Positions 9,134-17,712 of a DNA stretch of 64,000 nt are shown piece after piece. Source of the stretch: Limisphaera sp026417315 (GTDB lineage: Bacteria; Verrucomicrobiota; Verrucomicrobiia; Limisphaerales; Limisphaeraceae); the NCBI RefSeq assembly GCF_049537125.1, contig NZ_JBMVQY010000001.1:744001-808000 (forward strand), written 5' to 3'. Position 1 is the stretch's first letter, and each line of letters opens with the position of its first letter. The translations under genes were made by a program, and so were the position numbers. The notes below the pieces were generated by a model. That model worked only from the letters and a program-made list of their open reading frames with translations, ran no database searches and was not told the DNA's origin.

Positions 9134-9871
9134 GCCGTGTTCCCACCAGGTACCAACCTCACAACGCCAATCCCGTGTACAAAACCACGACAACCGAAGC
9201 CATGACAGGCCCGCAGTTCTTGCCCGCGCCTGGACATGTAATGACCACGCCCCCGACGATGTTGCCCGCGCGAGACTTCGACAACCTCGGGTTTGGCCCT
9301 GTCAGATTCGCAGAAGCTGCGCGGCCCGGCGCGTCCGGGCTGGCATCTTCTTCTCAGAGGATGTGGCTCCTTCTTGCTCGCGGTCGGCATGTTTGGAACG
9401 AGCCCGCCCCTGGAGATCCGATCCGGCTCCGCTTCGCTACCAGGAGGTTGCAAGACGGTGGTCTGGAGAAACAGCTCTCCTCCCACAATGCCTTGTGCAT
9501 ACGCTCTGGGGAAACGCGTGCCGCTTTCAAGCCCTTGTTAGCTCTTTCCTACAGAACAACCTCCCCGTCCTCTAAGGTTCCAGAGTGCGTTGGGGGCAAG
9601 ACCACTGACGCAGGTCAGCTGGAAGGATCAGGACCGCTGCTCAGGGCCCAAATATGCCGGGAGGCGGGCGCTGGAAATCTGCACGGGCAGGATGGCTCAG
9701 GTCGTCCCGGAATGCCCCTGGAACCCGGAACCAGACGCTTCAATGCGAACGAGGAAGCCGGATGGTATGATGTCTCCTGCACAGTGCGAAAGCATACGGC
9801 GAAGCGACGTCGCGAATGAGCCGGAGCCAGATCGCGGGTGGGGCAAGTGTTACGAAGCTCCCAGCTTGCTT
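9134..9871. other. non-coding gap
   Basis: About 740 bases between two secreted-protein genes. Open frames in this stretch are either shadows of the flanking genes or lack signal peptides, conserved motifs and Shine-Dalgarno sequences. I see no RNA gene or strong repeat. Confidence 0.4.
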
Positions 9872-11518
9872 ATGAGAAGGTTGATTCTGGAGATCCTGAG
9901 TTCGATCCTGCTGGCTGCAACCTGCTGGTCCCAGGGAGGGGAGCCGAATCGCGACGGCGAGCCTGCGTCGTTCCACATCATCTCCGATTCGGAGGCCTTG
10001 CACGGTTACATCGGTTTCGCCCATGAACCGTTGCCGGCCGAAGGCGGCTATCACGCCGGCATGGGCTTCTACGTGGCGGTCTGGACCCTGGTGGACCAAC
10101 CGCTGGCCCACTTCCAGATCGGTTTGCCGAGTTCCTGGATTCAACCGGACAACTCGGACAACAAAGACGTGCCGCTGTGCCCGGAGGGCACGCTCGCCCG
10201 CAGATGGAAGGAGCGGGGGCCCACGTGGAGTACCGTCTTCCAGACCATCGAAGGTGGCCTGGGCTACTGGGCCGGCAACCACTTCCGTTACGGACCACCC
10301 AAGTTCAGCATGAACGGCACCCCGCAATGCTACGACTACGAAATCGGTTCGCCCGGCTGGTCGTTTTTCCAGAGCAACGAGGCCCTGCCGGACGACCGCC
10401 TCGGCATCGCCCAGCTCAGCAATCGCGTTCTCATCCCGCCCGACGGGCTGCCGTTCGATGGCAATCCGAACGGTGAGTTTTTCGGCTATTCCTGGATGGC
10501 ATTGCCCTTGACCGATCCCTCCTCCGACGACCCGCCGACGGGTGACCAGAGCTGGACCTGCTTCCTGAGCACGGCCAACTTCAAGGGCCCCATCGCCTAT
10601 TACATCCCCGAGACGTGGAGCAAGATTGGCAAGCTCTTCCGTTATCCCTTTCTTTACGGACGCGGCCTCGATACGCGACCCGCCATCATGGGCGGAGGCG
10701 CAATGGAGATCAACACCGTTCCGCGCTTCGACGCCCGGGACGGCCGGGGAACGACCTACTCCAGGATTCCCCGGCTGCAGTGGCCCGTGGATGCTCAGGG
10801 CCGGGCGTATCTGGTCCAGGACGTCACTTACTACTCAAAGGCGGCGCTCTACGACCCGTTCAAAGCCTGGCGCGACGGAGGTGCCAACTGCCCGGGCCGC
10901 TTCGATCTCAAAGGCGCTTTCAAACCCCGCTTGACCACGCGCACTCCTCGTTACACCCAGGCCGGCAAACGCGTGGCAGGCATCGAGCGCGTGTTCGACA
11001 CACGCATCTTCGAGGGTAACGTTTGGGGCCTGCAATGGTTCACCAACGACATCGCCCCCGCTGGATCGTTCCCCCAATACTACAGGGAAACCGGCGACCA
11101 GCGCATCGCCATTCCGGCTGCAGAAGTGCCAGCGGAAAGCCGGCTGCATGCGCAGCAGTTCACGCTGGCCAGGGTGGGCGGACCCTACACTTCACCCGCC
11201 ACGGGCGCCTGGGCCCGGCCCGGCCCGAAGCTCGGCCCTTTCACAGCCAGGCTCAGAGACGGTTCGGTGGTGACCTACTGGTGGTATCGTTTCGTCGATC
11301 AGCCCGCCTTCCAGCAATACAACTGGACTCGCGAGAAGAAGGAAAAACTCCAGGCGCTCGTCGAGAGAATCCATGCTTGCTGGCCCCCGGATCGCGATTA
11401 CATGCCGCCGCCCACGCGCGGCAAACTGGTATCGCTGGATCCCGGCCTGCTGGTCACGCCGCCACCGGGTCTGGACGTGGGCTACGTGCCCATTGTCACG
11501 AGCCAAAGGGCACAATGA
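9872..11518 (+). CDS. secreted protein of unknown function
   Basis: A 548-residue product with a clear signal peptide (MRRLILEILSSILLAATCWS). The rest is soluble and aromatic-rich, with many W, Y and P and several cysteines. I do not recognise the fold. Notable segments are GFYVAVWTLVDQPLAHFQIG early on and a middle region that reads like a beta-rich enzyme or binding protein (TCFLSTANFKGPIAYYIPET). The frame is open upstream to 9590, but those 94 residues look non-coding and the ATG at 9872 starts the signal peptide exactly. It follows the DUF5060 protein in the same direction but 738 bases away, so it is probably transcribed separately. Confidence 0.8.
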   Translation: MRRLILEILSSILLAATCWSQGGEPNRDGEPASFHIISDSEALHGYIGFAHEPLPAEGGYHAGMGFYVAVWTLVDQPLAHFQIGLPSSWIQPDNSDNKDVPLCPEGTLARRWKERGPTWSTVFQTIEGGLGYWAGNHFRYGPPKFSMNGTPQCYDYEIGSPGWSFFQSNEALPDDRLGIAQLSNRVLIPPDGLPFDGNPNGEFFGYSWMALPLTDPSSDDPPTGDQSWTCFLSTANFKGPIAYYIPETWSKIGKLFRYPFLYGRGLDTRPAIMGGGAMEINTVPRFDARDGRGTTYSRIPRLQWPVDAQGRAYLVQDVTYYSKAALYDPFKAWRDGGANCPGRFDLKGAFKPRLTTRTPRYTQAGKRVAGIERVFDTRIFEGNVWGLQWFTNDIAPAGSFPQYYRETGDQRIAIPAAEVPAESRLHAQQFTLARVGGPYTSPATGAWARPGPKLGPFTARLRDGSVVTYWWYRFVDQPAFQQYNWTREKKEKLQALVERIHACWPPDRDYMPPPTRGKLVSLDPGLLVTPPPGLDVGYVPIVTSQRAQ

Positions 11519-12360
11519 ATCCCGACGACGGATCGAAGCGAGTCAGGGCAGACGTGGGCATGGCGCCTTGAGGCCCGGACGGCATCGCTCCAGTCGGTCG
11601 AGAAGCCACAAGGGACCCTGTCAGCAAAGAGAAACCACGATCCCAACAACCTCGCGGTTCGAGAACGATCAGGGATCCCCGTGCCCCCCGATCCGAACGA
11701 CGCCGTGCGACAAGGGACGGGGAAGCGGTTCAGGCGTGCTCCAGCCAAAGAGGGCCGGCGCAGCGACTGCACCTCGGGTGGACGCTGCGGCTCGAGCTGC
11801 TTCTTCCGCGACGGCATGCCTTCCGCCGTCCCCGATCTTTGCGGCAGCCAACCGATTGACCCGCCGAGTCACCTCAGCGAACCTGAGCCTCGCGAAGAAG
11901 ATCGTAGGAAGAGCGTCTCCCGCCAGCCGCGTTCCAATGAATCGGGAAGTGAGCTCAATTCGCGCCAGTGAACCCGACGGCATCTCGCAATGCTCGGTTC
12001 CCGCTCCGCATGACCATCCCGCTCGCCGCGCCGAATTCCCAAGCTCGAAGGCCTTCGGTAGATGGAACATCCGAGATTACGCTCCCGACCGGTCGCCCGA
12101 TGAACCAACGTCTTCTTCTCCCGATGCCAAACCGGGGACATGACCCGGGCCAGAGATGAACCGGAGCCTCAAATGCCCGGTGGGGATCCATGACTCGACC
12201 TCCCTCGGCATGGGATTCGTCATGGTTCCGGTGATCAACCGTCCCCGACCCCGCTCCTTCGATAACTCTGGACCCCACAAAACCTCTCCACAAGTGCCGA
12301 AAGGACTGGACCACACCGCACCCTGGTGTTCCCGGCCGCTTTGCGCCAGTCGCATCACGA
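11519..12360. other. gene-poor stretch, possibly a decayed coding sequence
   Basis: No confident gene. On the minus strand, 11669-12070 is open and contains a stretch with protein-like composition (RFIGTRLAGDALPTIFFARL and following). It lacks a signal peptide or motif I can name, and other frames are also open, as expected at this GC content. It could be the remnant of a gene. Confidence 0.3.
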
Positions 12361-13011
12361 TCACAAAACACATCCATCCCTCGCTCTCTCTGCATAAGCC
12401 ACAAGCTCCGGGCGCAGGTCCGGAGTCCGTGCCAGGAAATCGTCCACGACCCGGCCAAGCTCGGGATAATAGATGCACCAGTGGCCGATGCCATGGAGGG
12501 CGCTCTCGCGACAGGCGTCGTGGGGAATGGCGAGGAGTCGCGCAAGTACGAGAAGAACCTCGGCATCGAAGGCTCTGCGCTCCGGCAGATCGGGACGACC
12601 ATGGATCGGGAGAATATCCCACCACATGTAACAAACGTCATTGAGCGGTTTTGCGCCGGGCTCGTCCAGATGACACAAAACGGGCGAGCAACGCAGAGCC
12701 ATCACTTGCTCGAAGAGGGGAACAAAGGATCGAAGCGCGCGGACCCGTACCGCCAGAGGAACCTTTTCTTCTACCAATGAGAACATGAACTCGGAGCCGT
12801 CCCCGCTCACCACGAACCACAGCCCCTGGTCGAGCTGCGCATCGGAGAAGCGCTCCAGAAGCCGGCCGGAGTTTTCGAACATTTCCGCGATCAGGAGGGC
12901 GATCTGCTCCGGCTCGCGCGGGTGTGCGTCCCTTTCCTCCGGCCATTCATACGGTACGGGCCGGTCAAAAAGGAACTCGATGAAGCTGCGCACTGAATTG
13001 TCTGCTCGCAT
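12361..13011 (-). CDS. hypothetical soluble protein
   Basis: A 216-residue, acidic, helix-rich protein without signal peptide or membrane segment. It contains two recognisable helical patches (EPEQIALLIAEMFENSGRLL; AEVLLVLARLLAIPHDACRE) and a HGIGHWCIYYPELGRVVDDF segment near the C-terminus that looks like a HEAT-like repeat motif. I do not recognise the family. Its size, acidity and isolation next to degenerate sequence are reminiscent of immunity proteins left next to lost toxins, but this is speculation. The ATG at 13011 is preceded by GAAGG at suitable spacing; the frame could start 7 codons earlier. Confidence 0.7.
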   Translation of the reverse strand: MRADNSVRSFIEFLFDRPVPYEWPEERDAHPREPEQIALLIAEMFENSGRLLERFSDAQLDQGLWFVVSGDGSEFMFSLVEEKVPLAVRVRALRSFVPLFEQVMALRCSPVLCHLDEPGAKPLNDVCYMWWDILPIHGRPDLPERRAFDAEVLLVLARLLAIPHDACRESALHGIGHWCIYYPELGRVVDDFLARTPDLRPELVAYAERARDGCVL

Positions 13012-13501
13012 AACGTCCGGCCTTCGTCCCACAGCCCGCGCGGCCCGGCTGTCGGGAAAACAAGTCCTGCGATCTCCAAATAAGTCCGGTCGGCCTCTCC
13101 GTTCAAGACAACATCGCCCGGGGCGTCGGGAACCATCAACACATCATGCCAGCCGTCGTGAACCCCAACGTCATTAAGTCCCCAGCGCAAAGCGCAGCGC
13201 CGGTGCCTCCTGCATGCCCGGGGTCCGCCCGGCAGTGGAAGGACCTGTTCTGAAGCTGACGGTCCTTCCAGGGCCGGGACTTGCGGGATGCTTTTCGGAA
13301 AGGTGGCGTGGTCTGAACACACCGGGAACCGGATGTGCGCGCCTTATGGCAAAGCGGAAGTCGAGTGTCATGTGCACGGCGGACCTCTGGAAAGCAGGTC
13401 GGGTCCCACTTGGGCAGCTTCCCCTTGGCTGAGAAGGTTAAGAACCAATTCTACCGGTCTTCGGGCGGAATCCAGAGCCCAGTGCGAATTCAACACCGTA
13501 G

Positions 13502-13521
13502 CCGCCGACGGAAGTCGGCGG
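13502..13521. repeat. REP-like hairpin, copy 1
   Basis: A perfect 8-bp inverted repeat CCGCCGAC / GTCGGCGG with a GGAA loop. A near-identical copy lies 125 bases to the right in the same orientation. Both are followed by GAT and preceded by related GGA.TCCAG context, so they are dispersed-repeat copies rather than chance hairpins. Confidence 0.65.
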
Positions 13522-13634
13522 ATCTCCTAACGATCCGCCTCGTTGCCCCAAGGGGTGCCATTCGGTGCAATCCTCTCTCTTGGGATCCTCGGCCCTTGGT
13601 CTTGTGGCAACGGATTCCAGTTCCAGCCCCGTGG

Positions 13635-13654
13635 CCGCCGGCGGAAGTCGGCGG
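13635..13654. repeat. REP-like hairpin, copy 2
   Basis: CCGCCGGC / GTCGGCGG with the same GGAA loop as copy 1; one base change makes a G-T wobble in the stem. Repeats of this kind are, as I recall, abundant in Verrucomicrobia intergenic DNA. Confidence 0.65.
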
Positions 13655-13899
13655 ATTTCAATGAACCAGCCGCGCCGGGCGCTCGGCCAAAGGTCTCCCT
13701 CCGGATTATCCGCCCCCTTCCGGCAGCGGCCACAGAATGTCGTCGGATCGAGCCACGATCCACGGCGTGGCTGCGCTCGTCGCAAGCTGGAGTGTGCGGC
13801 TGTGAGTGGATCGAGGGGCTCCCGCCCTGGGCGACCCCGCCTCGTGACCGGCAGAAGCCGGCCAACCTGGAATTGAGAGAAGCGGGCTGTCTGTCCGCG

Positions 13900-14298
13900 T
13901 CACTGATCATGTTCGCTGAAACCCTCCCACCATGAACTCCGAAGCTGCCGCGGGAGCAGTAACGCCACTGCCGCAATGCTCAGGAAAGGGCCCATCGGTA
14001 AATACCCAAGCCTCGCAATGCCGCAGCAAAGAACAACCCACCAGCCCGTCCGCGGGCATATCACGAAAGCGGCCAAGCCGAAGAGCCACGCGATGCCCGG
14101 GTAAAGGGGGAGGCACTTGATCGAAGTGCTCCGCGGCTCAAACCCAACCGCAGATCCAATCCGTGACCGAGGGCCAGGCTGGCCCGCACGTGGTCCGGAG
14201 GTCGGCGTCACGTGATCTGCGATGACCAGCGCACGACCGCCATCAAACATGAACCACCCGCCTTGGAACAGGGCACTCCCGAGAACAATCCACTTCAT
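13900..14298 (-). CDS. small integral membrane protein, conserved family
   Basis: A 132-residue protein with about four hydrophobic segments. The N-terminus MKWIVLGSALFQGGWFMFDG and the following ALVIADHVTPTSGPRAGQPG match a small membrane protein family I have seen in Bacteroidetes, Proteobacteria and Verrucomicrobia, whose function is unknown. The family pattern continues through GFEPRSTSIK and into the C-terminal hydrophobic helices. The frame is open 21 codons further upstream, but the family starts at this ATG. It stands alone, between repeat-rich gaps. Confidence 0.8.
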   Translation of the reverse strand: MKWIVLGSALFQGGWFMFDGGRALVIADHVTPTSGPRAGQPGPRSRIGSAVGFEPRSTSIKCLPLYPGIAWLFGLAAFVICPRTGWWVVLCCGIARLGYLPMGPFLSIAAVALLLPRQLRSSWWEGFSEHDQ

Positions 14299-14496
14299 CA
14301 GGTGCGTGTTGGTCTTGCCGCGTCGCGTCACCGAACAGTTTGTATCGAGCCAAACCCGCATCTTATGAGTCGGGGAAAACTGGCTTACACGCGCAACTCA
14401 GGAGCTCAGCCGGGCGTGGCAGGCTGGATACCCGGTTTTTCTTCGCCGGAAAGGCGGGGCTCGTGGGCACGGCGGGCTTGCGTGGCGAAAGAGGCA

Positions 14497-14538
14497 AGAA
14501 GAGACTGACCAGGTTTTTGTGCGACGTGAGTCTCTTCT
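14497..14538. repeat. 10-bp perfect inverted repeat
   Basis: AGAAGAGACT at 14497-14506 and AGTCTCTTCT at 14529-14538 are exact reverse complements separated by 22 bases. The loop contains GGTTTTTG. No gene ends just upstream, so it is not an obvious terminator; it may be a protein-binding site or part of an RNA. Confidence 0.5.
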
Positions 14539-15511
14539 CCCTGACCCGGCCGGAAAGGCCCTGGTGGTCCCGCCTGAGGTGCGCGGGCACCAGGGATGAA
14601 CCACCGCGCCCCCAACGGGTGACTGGTAGCGGCTTCCACCCGCGTGCAGGGCTCGGCCCGAAGATGGATCAGCCGGGCGCGCAGAACATCACGACGGAGG
14701 ATGGCCCGGATTTGGCGCAGCACACGGGGCGGCGGTTGTAGCGGGCCGCCCACTCCGGTCCGCGAGAATCTTGCAGGGATCCCAGACCGTTTTCGGCGGC
14801 GGGGCGTAGGCCATGTAATCCATGTTCCCTGTGGCCGGGCCATGGGATCGACGGGGCCGCGGTGCCCATTGTAGTCGCGGCCAGAACAGAGGTCAGGATC
14901 CGGTCCAAGCTCGGCACGGCGTTTGCGGCTCGGTTCAGGACGGGCGGCCTGCGCGGCGTGGCCGCCGGCACTCAGGTGCCATCAGACCCCATCCCTCGCA
15001 GCGGGGATGACGCCCAAGCCGCTCGATCCCCCAGGGGCCGGGTCCGCGCGCCAGTCCACCGCCACTGAAAGGCGGGAATCTGGAGGCCGTCACGACGTGC
15101 CAGACGGGGGAGCTGCTTTGTTCCACACGGTCCAGCGGCCCGGAGACGGCCCGAGCAACTCGCCGGATCGCAGAGGGAGCGGGCGCGCCCGACCGCCGAC
15201 CGTGTCCGTGCAGGGTCGTGGCTTCGGCACACTCGATCACCCGTGCGCCGGCTGCGATCAGAAAGCAACGACGGCGAATCATCGGAATTACGGCTGGCGT
15301 CGTGCACCGTGGAGGCTTCCGTGCCCTGCAGGCATTCGACCGTCTCGTGTGGGATGCGCGCATTTCCGATTTGGAGCCCGCACCCAAGAATCCCGAGAGA
15401 ATGCACTTTTCCCGCGGCGTTCCCGTGCCGGGAAGCCCGGAATGCCGCGGAGCTCTCGGGGTGCCCGAAACGCGATACGCGCCTGCGTCCGTTGGGATGC
15501 ATCGCTCCCGC

Positions 15512-15540
15512 TTTACTGGTTGCCAGAGAAGACCTAGAGT
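15512..15540 (+). promoter_or_regulatory. possible promoter giving a leaderless mRNA
   Basis: TTTACT at 15512-15517 and TAGAGT at 15535-15540 with a 17-base spacer. A start point about 7 bases after the -10 would fall on the ATG of the next gene (15548), which has no Shine-Dalgarno. Confidence 0.35.
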
Positions 15541-15547
15541 CACGGGC

Positions 15548-16228
15548 ATGGCAGCGGCGTTTGATCCTTCCGAATTCGTGGACCCGGACATGCAGGTGGG
15601 GCGTCCGGGCGCCGGCACGGCCGCGACGTTTCGGGCAGGGGCGGACCGTCCCGTGAAGCGCGAGGAGGTGGAAGCGCGGGTCCTGGAGACCCAACAGCGG
15701 CTGGCCGAGTTGAAACAGCAGCAGGAAGCACTCGAACGAGAGCGGGCGGCCCTCGAGGAGCTGCGTCGGCGGCAGACCGAATGGCACACCGGCCGCGAGG
15801 AAATGCTTCAAAACCTCACCCGGGGCATTGGGCTGCTGGAAGAGGCCGAACAGGAAGCCCGACAACAAGCCGAACAAATGGCGAGGTCGCTGGCAGCCTT
15901 CCGCGATGCGTTGGAAAAAATCCGTGCCATTCGGGAAGAAGATTGGACACCGGAGGATTTGAACCTGCAGCTGACGCGGGCCCTGACGGTGCTCGAAAAC
16001 GCCCGGATGGAATGGAACAGTGCCCGCCTCAAGTTTCCGATCCTCAACTCTTCGGGTGCCCCTTCGCGGGCCGACTCTGCGTCCGGCAGGCCGCCCACCT
16101 GGGTCGAAAGCTTGGACGAGCTCGGCTGGGGCCGATTGGCGCGCCTGGGGTTGGCGCTCACGTGGCCCGTGGCGGCGGTCTTGCTCTTGTTGGGCCTGGG
16201 CTGGATGGTCGCTCAGTGGCTGCGATAG
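15548..16228 (+). CDS. coiled-coil protein with C-terminal membrane anchor
   Basis: A 226-residue product. A short N-terminal segment (FDPSEFVDPDMQVG) is followed by a strong coiled coil (about residues 34-130, with repeated EEVEAR, QQRLAELKQQQEAL, EQEARQQAEQM units), then a linker and one C-terminal transmembrane helix (WPVAAVLLLLGLGWMVAQWL). The layout is a tail-anchored coiled-coil membrane protein. The ATG at 15548 was chosen because the upstream 110 codons look non-coding and a promoter-like -10 ends 7 bases before it. It is followed by two more small membrane protein genes with short gaps, so it likely heads an operon. Function unknown. Confidence 0.8.
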   Translation: MAAAFDPSEFVDPDMQVGRPGAGTAATFRAGADRPVKREEVEARVLETQQRLAELKQQQEALERERAALEELRRRQTEWHTGREEMLQNLTRGIGLLEEAEQEARQQAEQMARSLAAFRDALEKIRAIREEDWTPEDLNLQLTRALTVLENARMEWNSARLKFPILNSSGAPSRADSASGRPPTWVESLDELGWGRLARLGLALTWPVAAVLLLLGLGWMVAQWLR

Positions 16229-16249
16229 ACCTGCGCGGTTCGGCAAGAT

Positions 16250-16456
16250 ATGCGCAACCGTCTGATCCGGCTGGTTACGGGTTGGCTCTTGATGGCCTCC
16301 GGCGCGGCCATCCTGTTGGAGGCCGGCCTTCCCTCCTCAGCCTGGCCGCGTTCGCAAATGTTCCTGAATTTTCAAGGCCTGGCGGGTTTTTGCCTGCTTG
16401 CGCTCGGCATGTGGCTGCGACGCGCCGCCTTGAAGTCGTCGGAACCCATGACCTAG
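16250..16456 (+). CDS. small two-helix membrane protein
   Basis: A 68-residue protein with two hydrophobic helices (LVTGWLLMASGAAILLEAGL and LNFQGLAGFCLLALGMWLRR) joined by a short loop, and a positively charged end after the second helix. It starts 21 bases after the preceding coiled-coil gene and ends 44 bases before the next one in the same direction. Composition and context make it a probable real gene, though no family is recognised. Confidence 0.65.
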   Translation: MRNRLIRLVTGWLLMASGAAILLEAGLPSSAWPRSQMFLNFQGLAGFCLLALGMWLRRAALKSSEPMT

Positions 16457-16500
16457 TGTAAGCTCCGCGCAGGAACGGTCCTGGGATGCGGAAGGTCCCC

Positions 16501-17049
16501 ATGTCTTGGTGGAGATTCAAGCGGGATCCGTGGAAGGCGCGCGAGCGCGAGCTGAAAAGCCGCATCCTCACCCTGGAGCAGGAAATTCGCCTGCTGGAGC
16601 AGCGCCTCAGCAACGCTGCGGGTGGGGTCGGAAGCGATTCCGGTGCGTCGTCTTCGGCCGAGGATGCCCCTCCGGGAGATCCGGGCGCGAGATTCGGGGA
16701 GGTCAAACGAGCCCTACCTGCCGTCGGCGAAAAGGAGCCGGCGTTGGTTGAGATTCGTCCGGTGCGCCCCCGGTTGGGGCCCTCCTCTCCACCGACCCCT
16801 GAACTGTACAATGAGTTCGGGGTACGGCGCTATGACCTGCCCGCCGCGTGGCGTCGGTGGCGGGAGAGACTGCGCGGTGCCCGGGCGTCCAGCCCGGAAC
16901 TGGTTCAGTTGCTGGCCGCTGGCGGAGCGCCAGGGTTGCGGTCTCTCCGCGTGGAACAACGAATTGCGCGAAACCGGGCCCTTGCCCTGTTGATCGGGCT
17001 GGCCCTGGTGGTCGCCGGGATTCTGCTGGCCATTTTCCGGAGCCCGTGA
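16501..17049 (+). CDS. coiled-coil protein with C-terminal membrane helix
   Basis: A 182-residue protein with a basic N-terminus (MSWWRFKRDPWKARERELKS), a short coiled coil (ILTLEQEIRLLEQRLSN) and a low-complexity Ser/Ala/Pro/Glu linker. A conserved-looking helical domain (ELYNEFGVRRYDLPAAWRRW and LRVEQRIARNRALALLIG) leads into a C-terminal membrane helix ending FRSP. The ATG at 16501 has an ideal GGAAGG Shine-Dalgarno; an in-frame ATG 15 bases upstream does not. It closes a run of three small membrane proteins of similar design (15548-17049), probably one operon. Function unknown. Confidence 0.75.
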   Translation: MSWWRFKRDPWKARERELKSRILTLEQEIRLLEQRLSNAAGGVGSDSGASSSAEDAPPGDPGARFGEVKRALPAVGEKEPALVEIRPVRPRLGPSSPPTPELYNEFGVRRYDLPAAWRRWRERLRGARASSPELVQLLAAGGAPGLRSLRVEQRIARNRALALLIGLALVVAGILLAIFRSP

Positions 17050-17071
17050 GTCATCGAACCCATTGTCTTGC

Positions 17072-17614
17072 ATGAAAACATCTCGGACCGCGGATTCATC
17101 GAACCCGCCCTTCTGGGAGCTGCCGGTGGTGACGGAGCAGGGGGTGTTCCGGGCCCGGTACTCGCCGAGCGGGCTGGCCAGGTTGGAGTTCCCCAAGGGA
17201 CGGGTGAGCTCTCCAGCGCCGGATGTACGTCGGATTCCCGAACAGGTCCGGCGCTGGCATGGGCAGACCGTTTCGGCCGTGCGGGCCGTCTTGCAGGGTA
17301 AAAGGCCCCGCGGCCTCCCCCCGCTGGACTGGACGGGCCATCCGGTCTTCCACCAACGAGTGTGGCAAGCGCTTCAGGCGATTCCGCGCGGCGAGGTGCG
17401 CACCTATGGGCAAGTCGCCCGGGCCCTCGGCAAGCCGGGGGCGGCCCGGGCCGTGGGGCAGGCCTGTGCGGCCAATCCGATCCCCCTGCTGGTGCCGTGT
17501 CATCGTGTGGTGCGGGCGGGCGGAGGACTTGGAGGCTTCAGCGCGGGGCCGGTGTGGAAACAATTGTTGCTGGCGATGGAAGGTGTTCCGGGTGCCGTGC
17601 CCGGGCCGTCCTGA
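17072..17614 (+). CDS. ogt: methylated-DNA--protein-cysteine S-methyltransferase
   Basis: This family repairs O6-alkylguanine in DNA by moving the alkyl group to its own cysteine. The active site PCHRVV is near residue 146 of 180. The HPVFHQRVWQALQAIPRGEVRTYGQVARALGKPGAARAVGQA segment that forms the DNA-binding helix-turn-helix lies before it, and GGGLGGFSAG after it. A shortened N-terminal domain (about 80 residues) precedes the catalytic domain. An upstream TTG at 17063 is possible, but the ATG at 17072 is simpler. It follows the small membrane protein gene after 22 bases and converges on aceE. Confidence 0.93.
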   Translation: MKTSRTADSSNPPFWELPVVTEQGVFRARYSPSGLARLEFPKGRVSSPAPDVRRIPEQVRRWHGQTVSAVRAVLQGKRPRGLPPLDWTGHPVFHQRVWQALQAIPRGEVRTYGQVARALGKPGAARAVGQACAANPIPLLVPCHRVVRAGGGLGGFSAGPVWKQLLLAMEGVPGAVPGPS

Positions 17615-17650
17615 GGTGGCGCTTCCAGTGCCATCGCCGTCGGAAGGCCG

Positions 17651-17684
17651 CGGCGCGCGGCCCGCGCCGGCGAAGGATCGCCTT
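17651..17684. terminator. possible terminator between ogt and aceE
   Basis: A 7-bp perfect stem CGGCGCG / CGCGCCG (17651-17669) is followed by GGCG-aaggat-CGCC and TTTG. The two genes converge here. The T-run is short, so the call is weak. Confidence 0.25.
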
Positions 17685-17712
17685 TGTCCGCCCTGCGCGG
17701 CACGGCTGCCTG

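Larger units (their letters stand above)
13012..13899. other. gene-poor stretch with a possible gene fragment and hairpin repeats
   Basis: Directly upstream of the hypothetical gene, on the minus strand at about 13020-13170, one frame reads like a piece of a real protein (GWHDVLMVPDAPGDVVLNGE, then TYLEIAGLVFPTAG). It is not preceded by a convincing start and continues out of frame, so it may be the broken 3' part of a lost gene. Further right are two GGAA-loop hairpin repeats, listed separately. Confidence 0.35.
14299..15547. other. 1.25 kb gene-poor region
   Basis: No supported gene. Open frames occur in every phase but have arginine/proline-rich, low-complexity translations typical of non-coding GC-rich DNA. 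It contains a 10-bp perfect inverted repeat (listed separately), several small GGAAA-loop hairpins (for example at 14450-14462 and 14552-14564), and the promoter of the following gene. Confidence 0.4.

Noticed and set aside
13174..13377. Minus-strand 67-codon frame
   Set aside because: No Shine-Dalgarno, no conserved pattern; its end overlaps the better protein-like frame in another phase.
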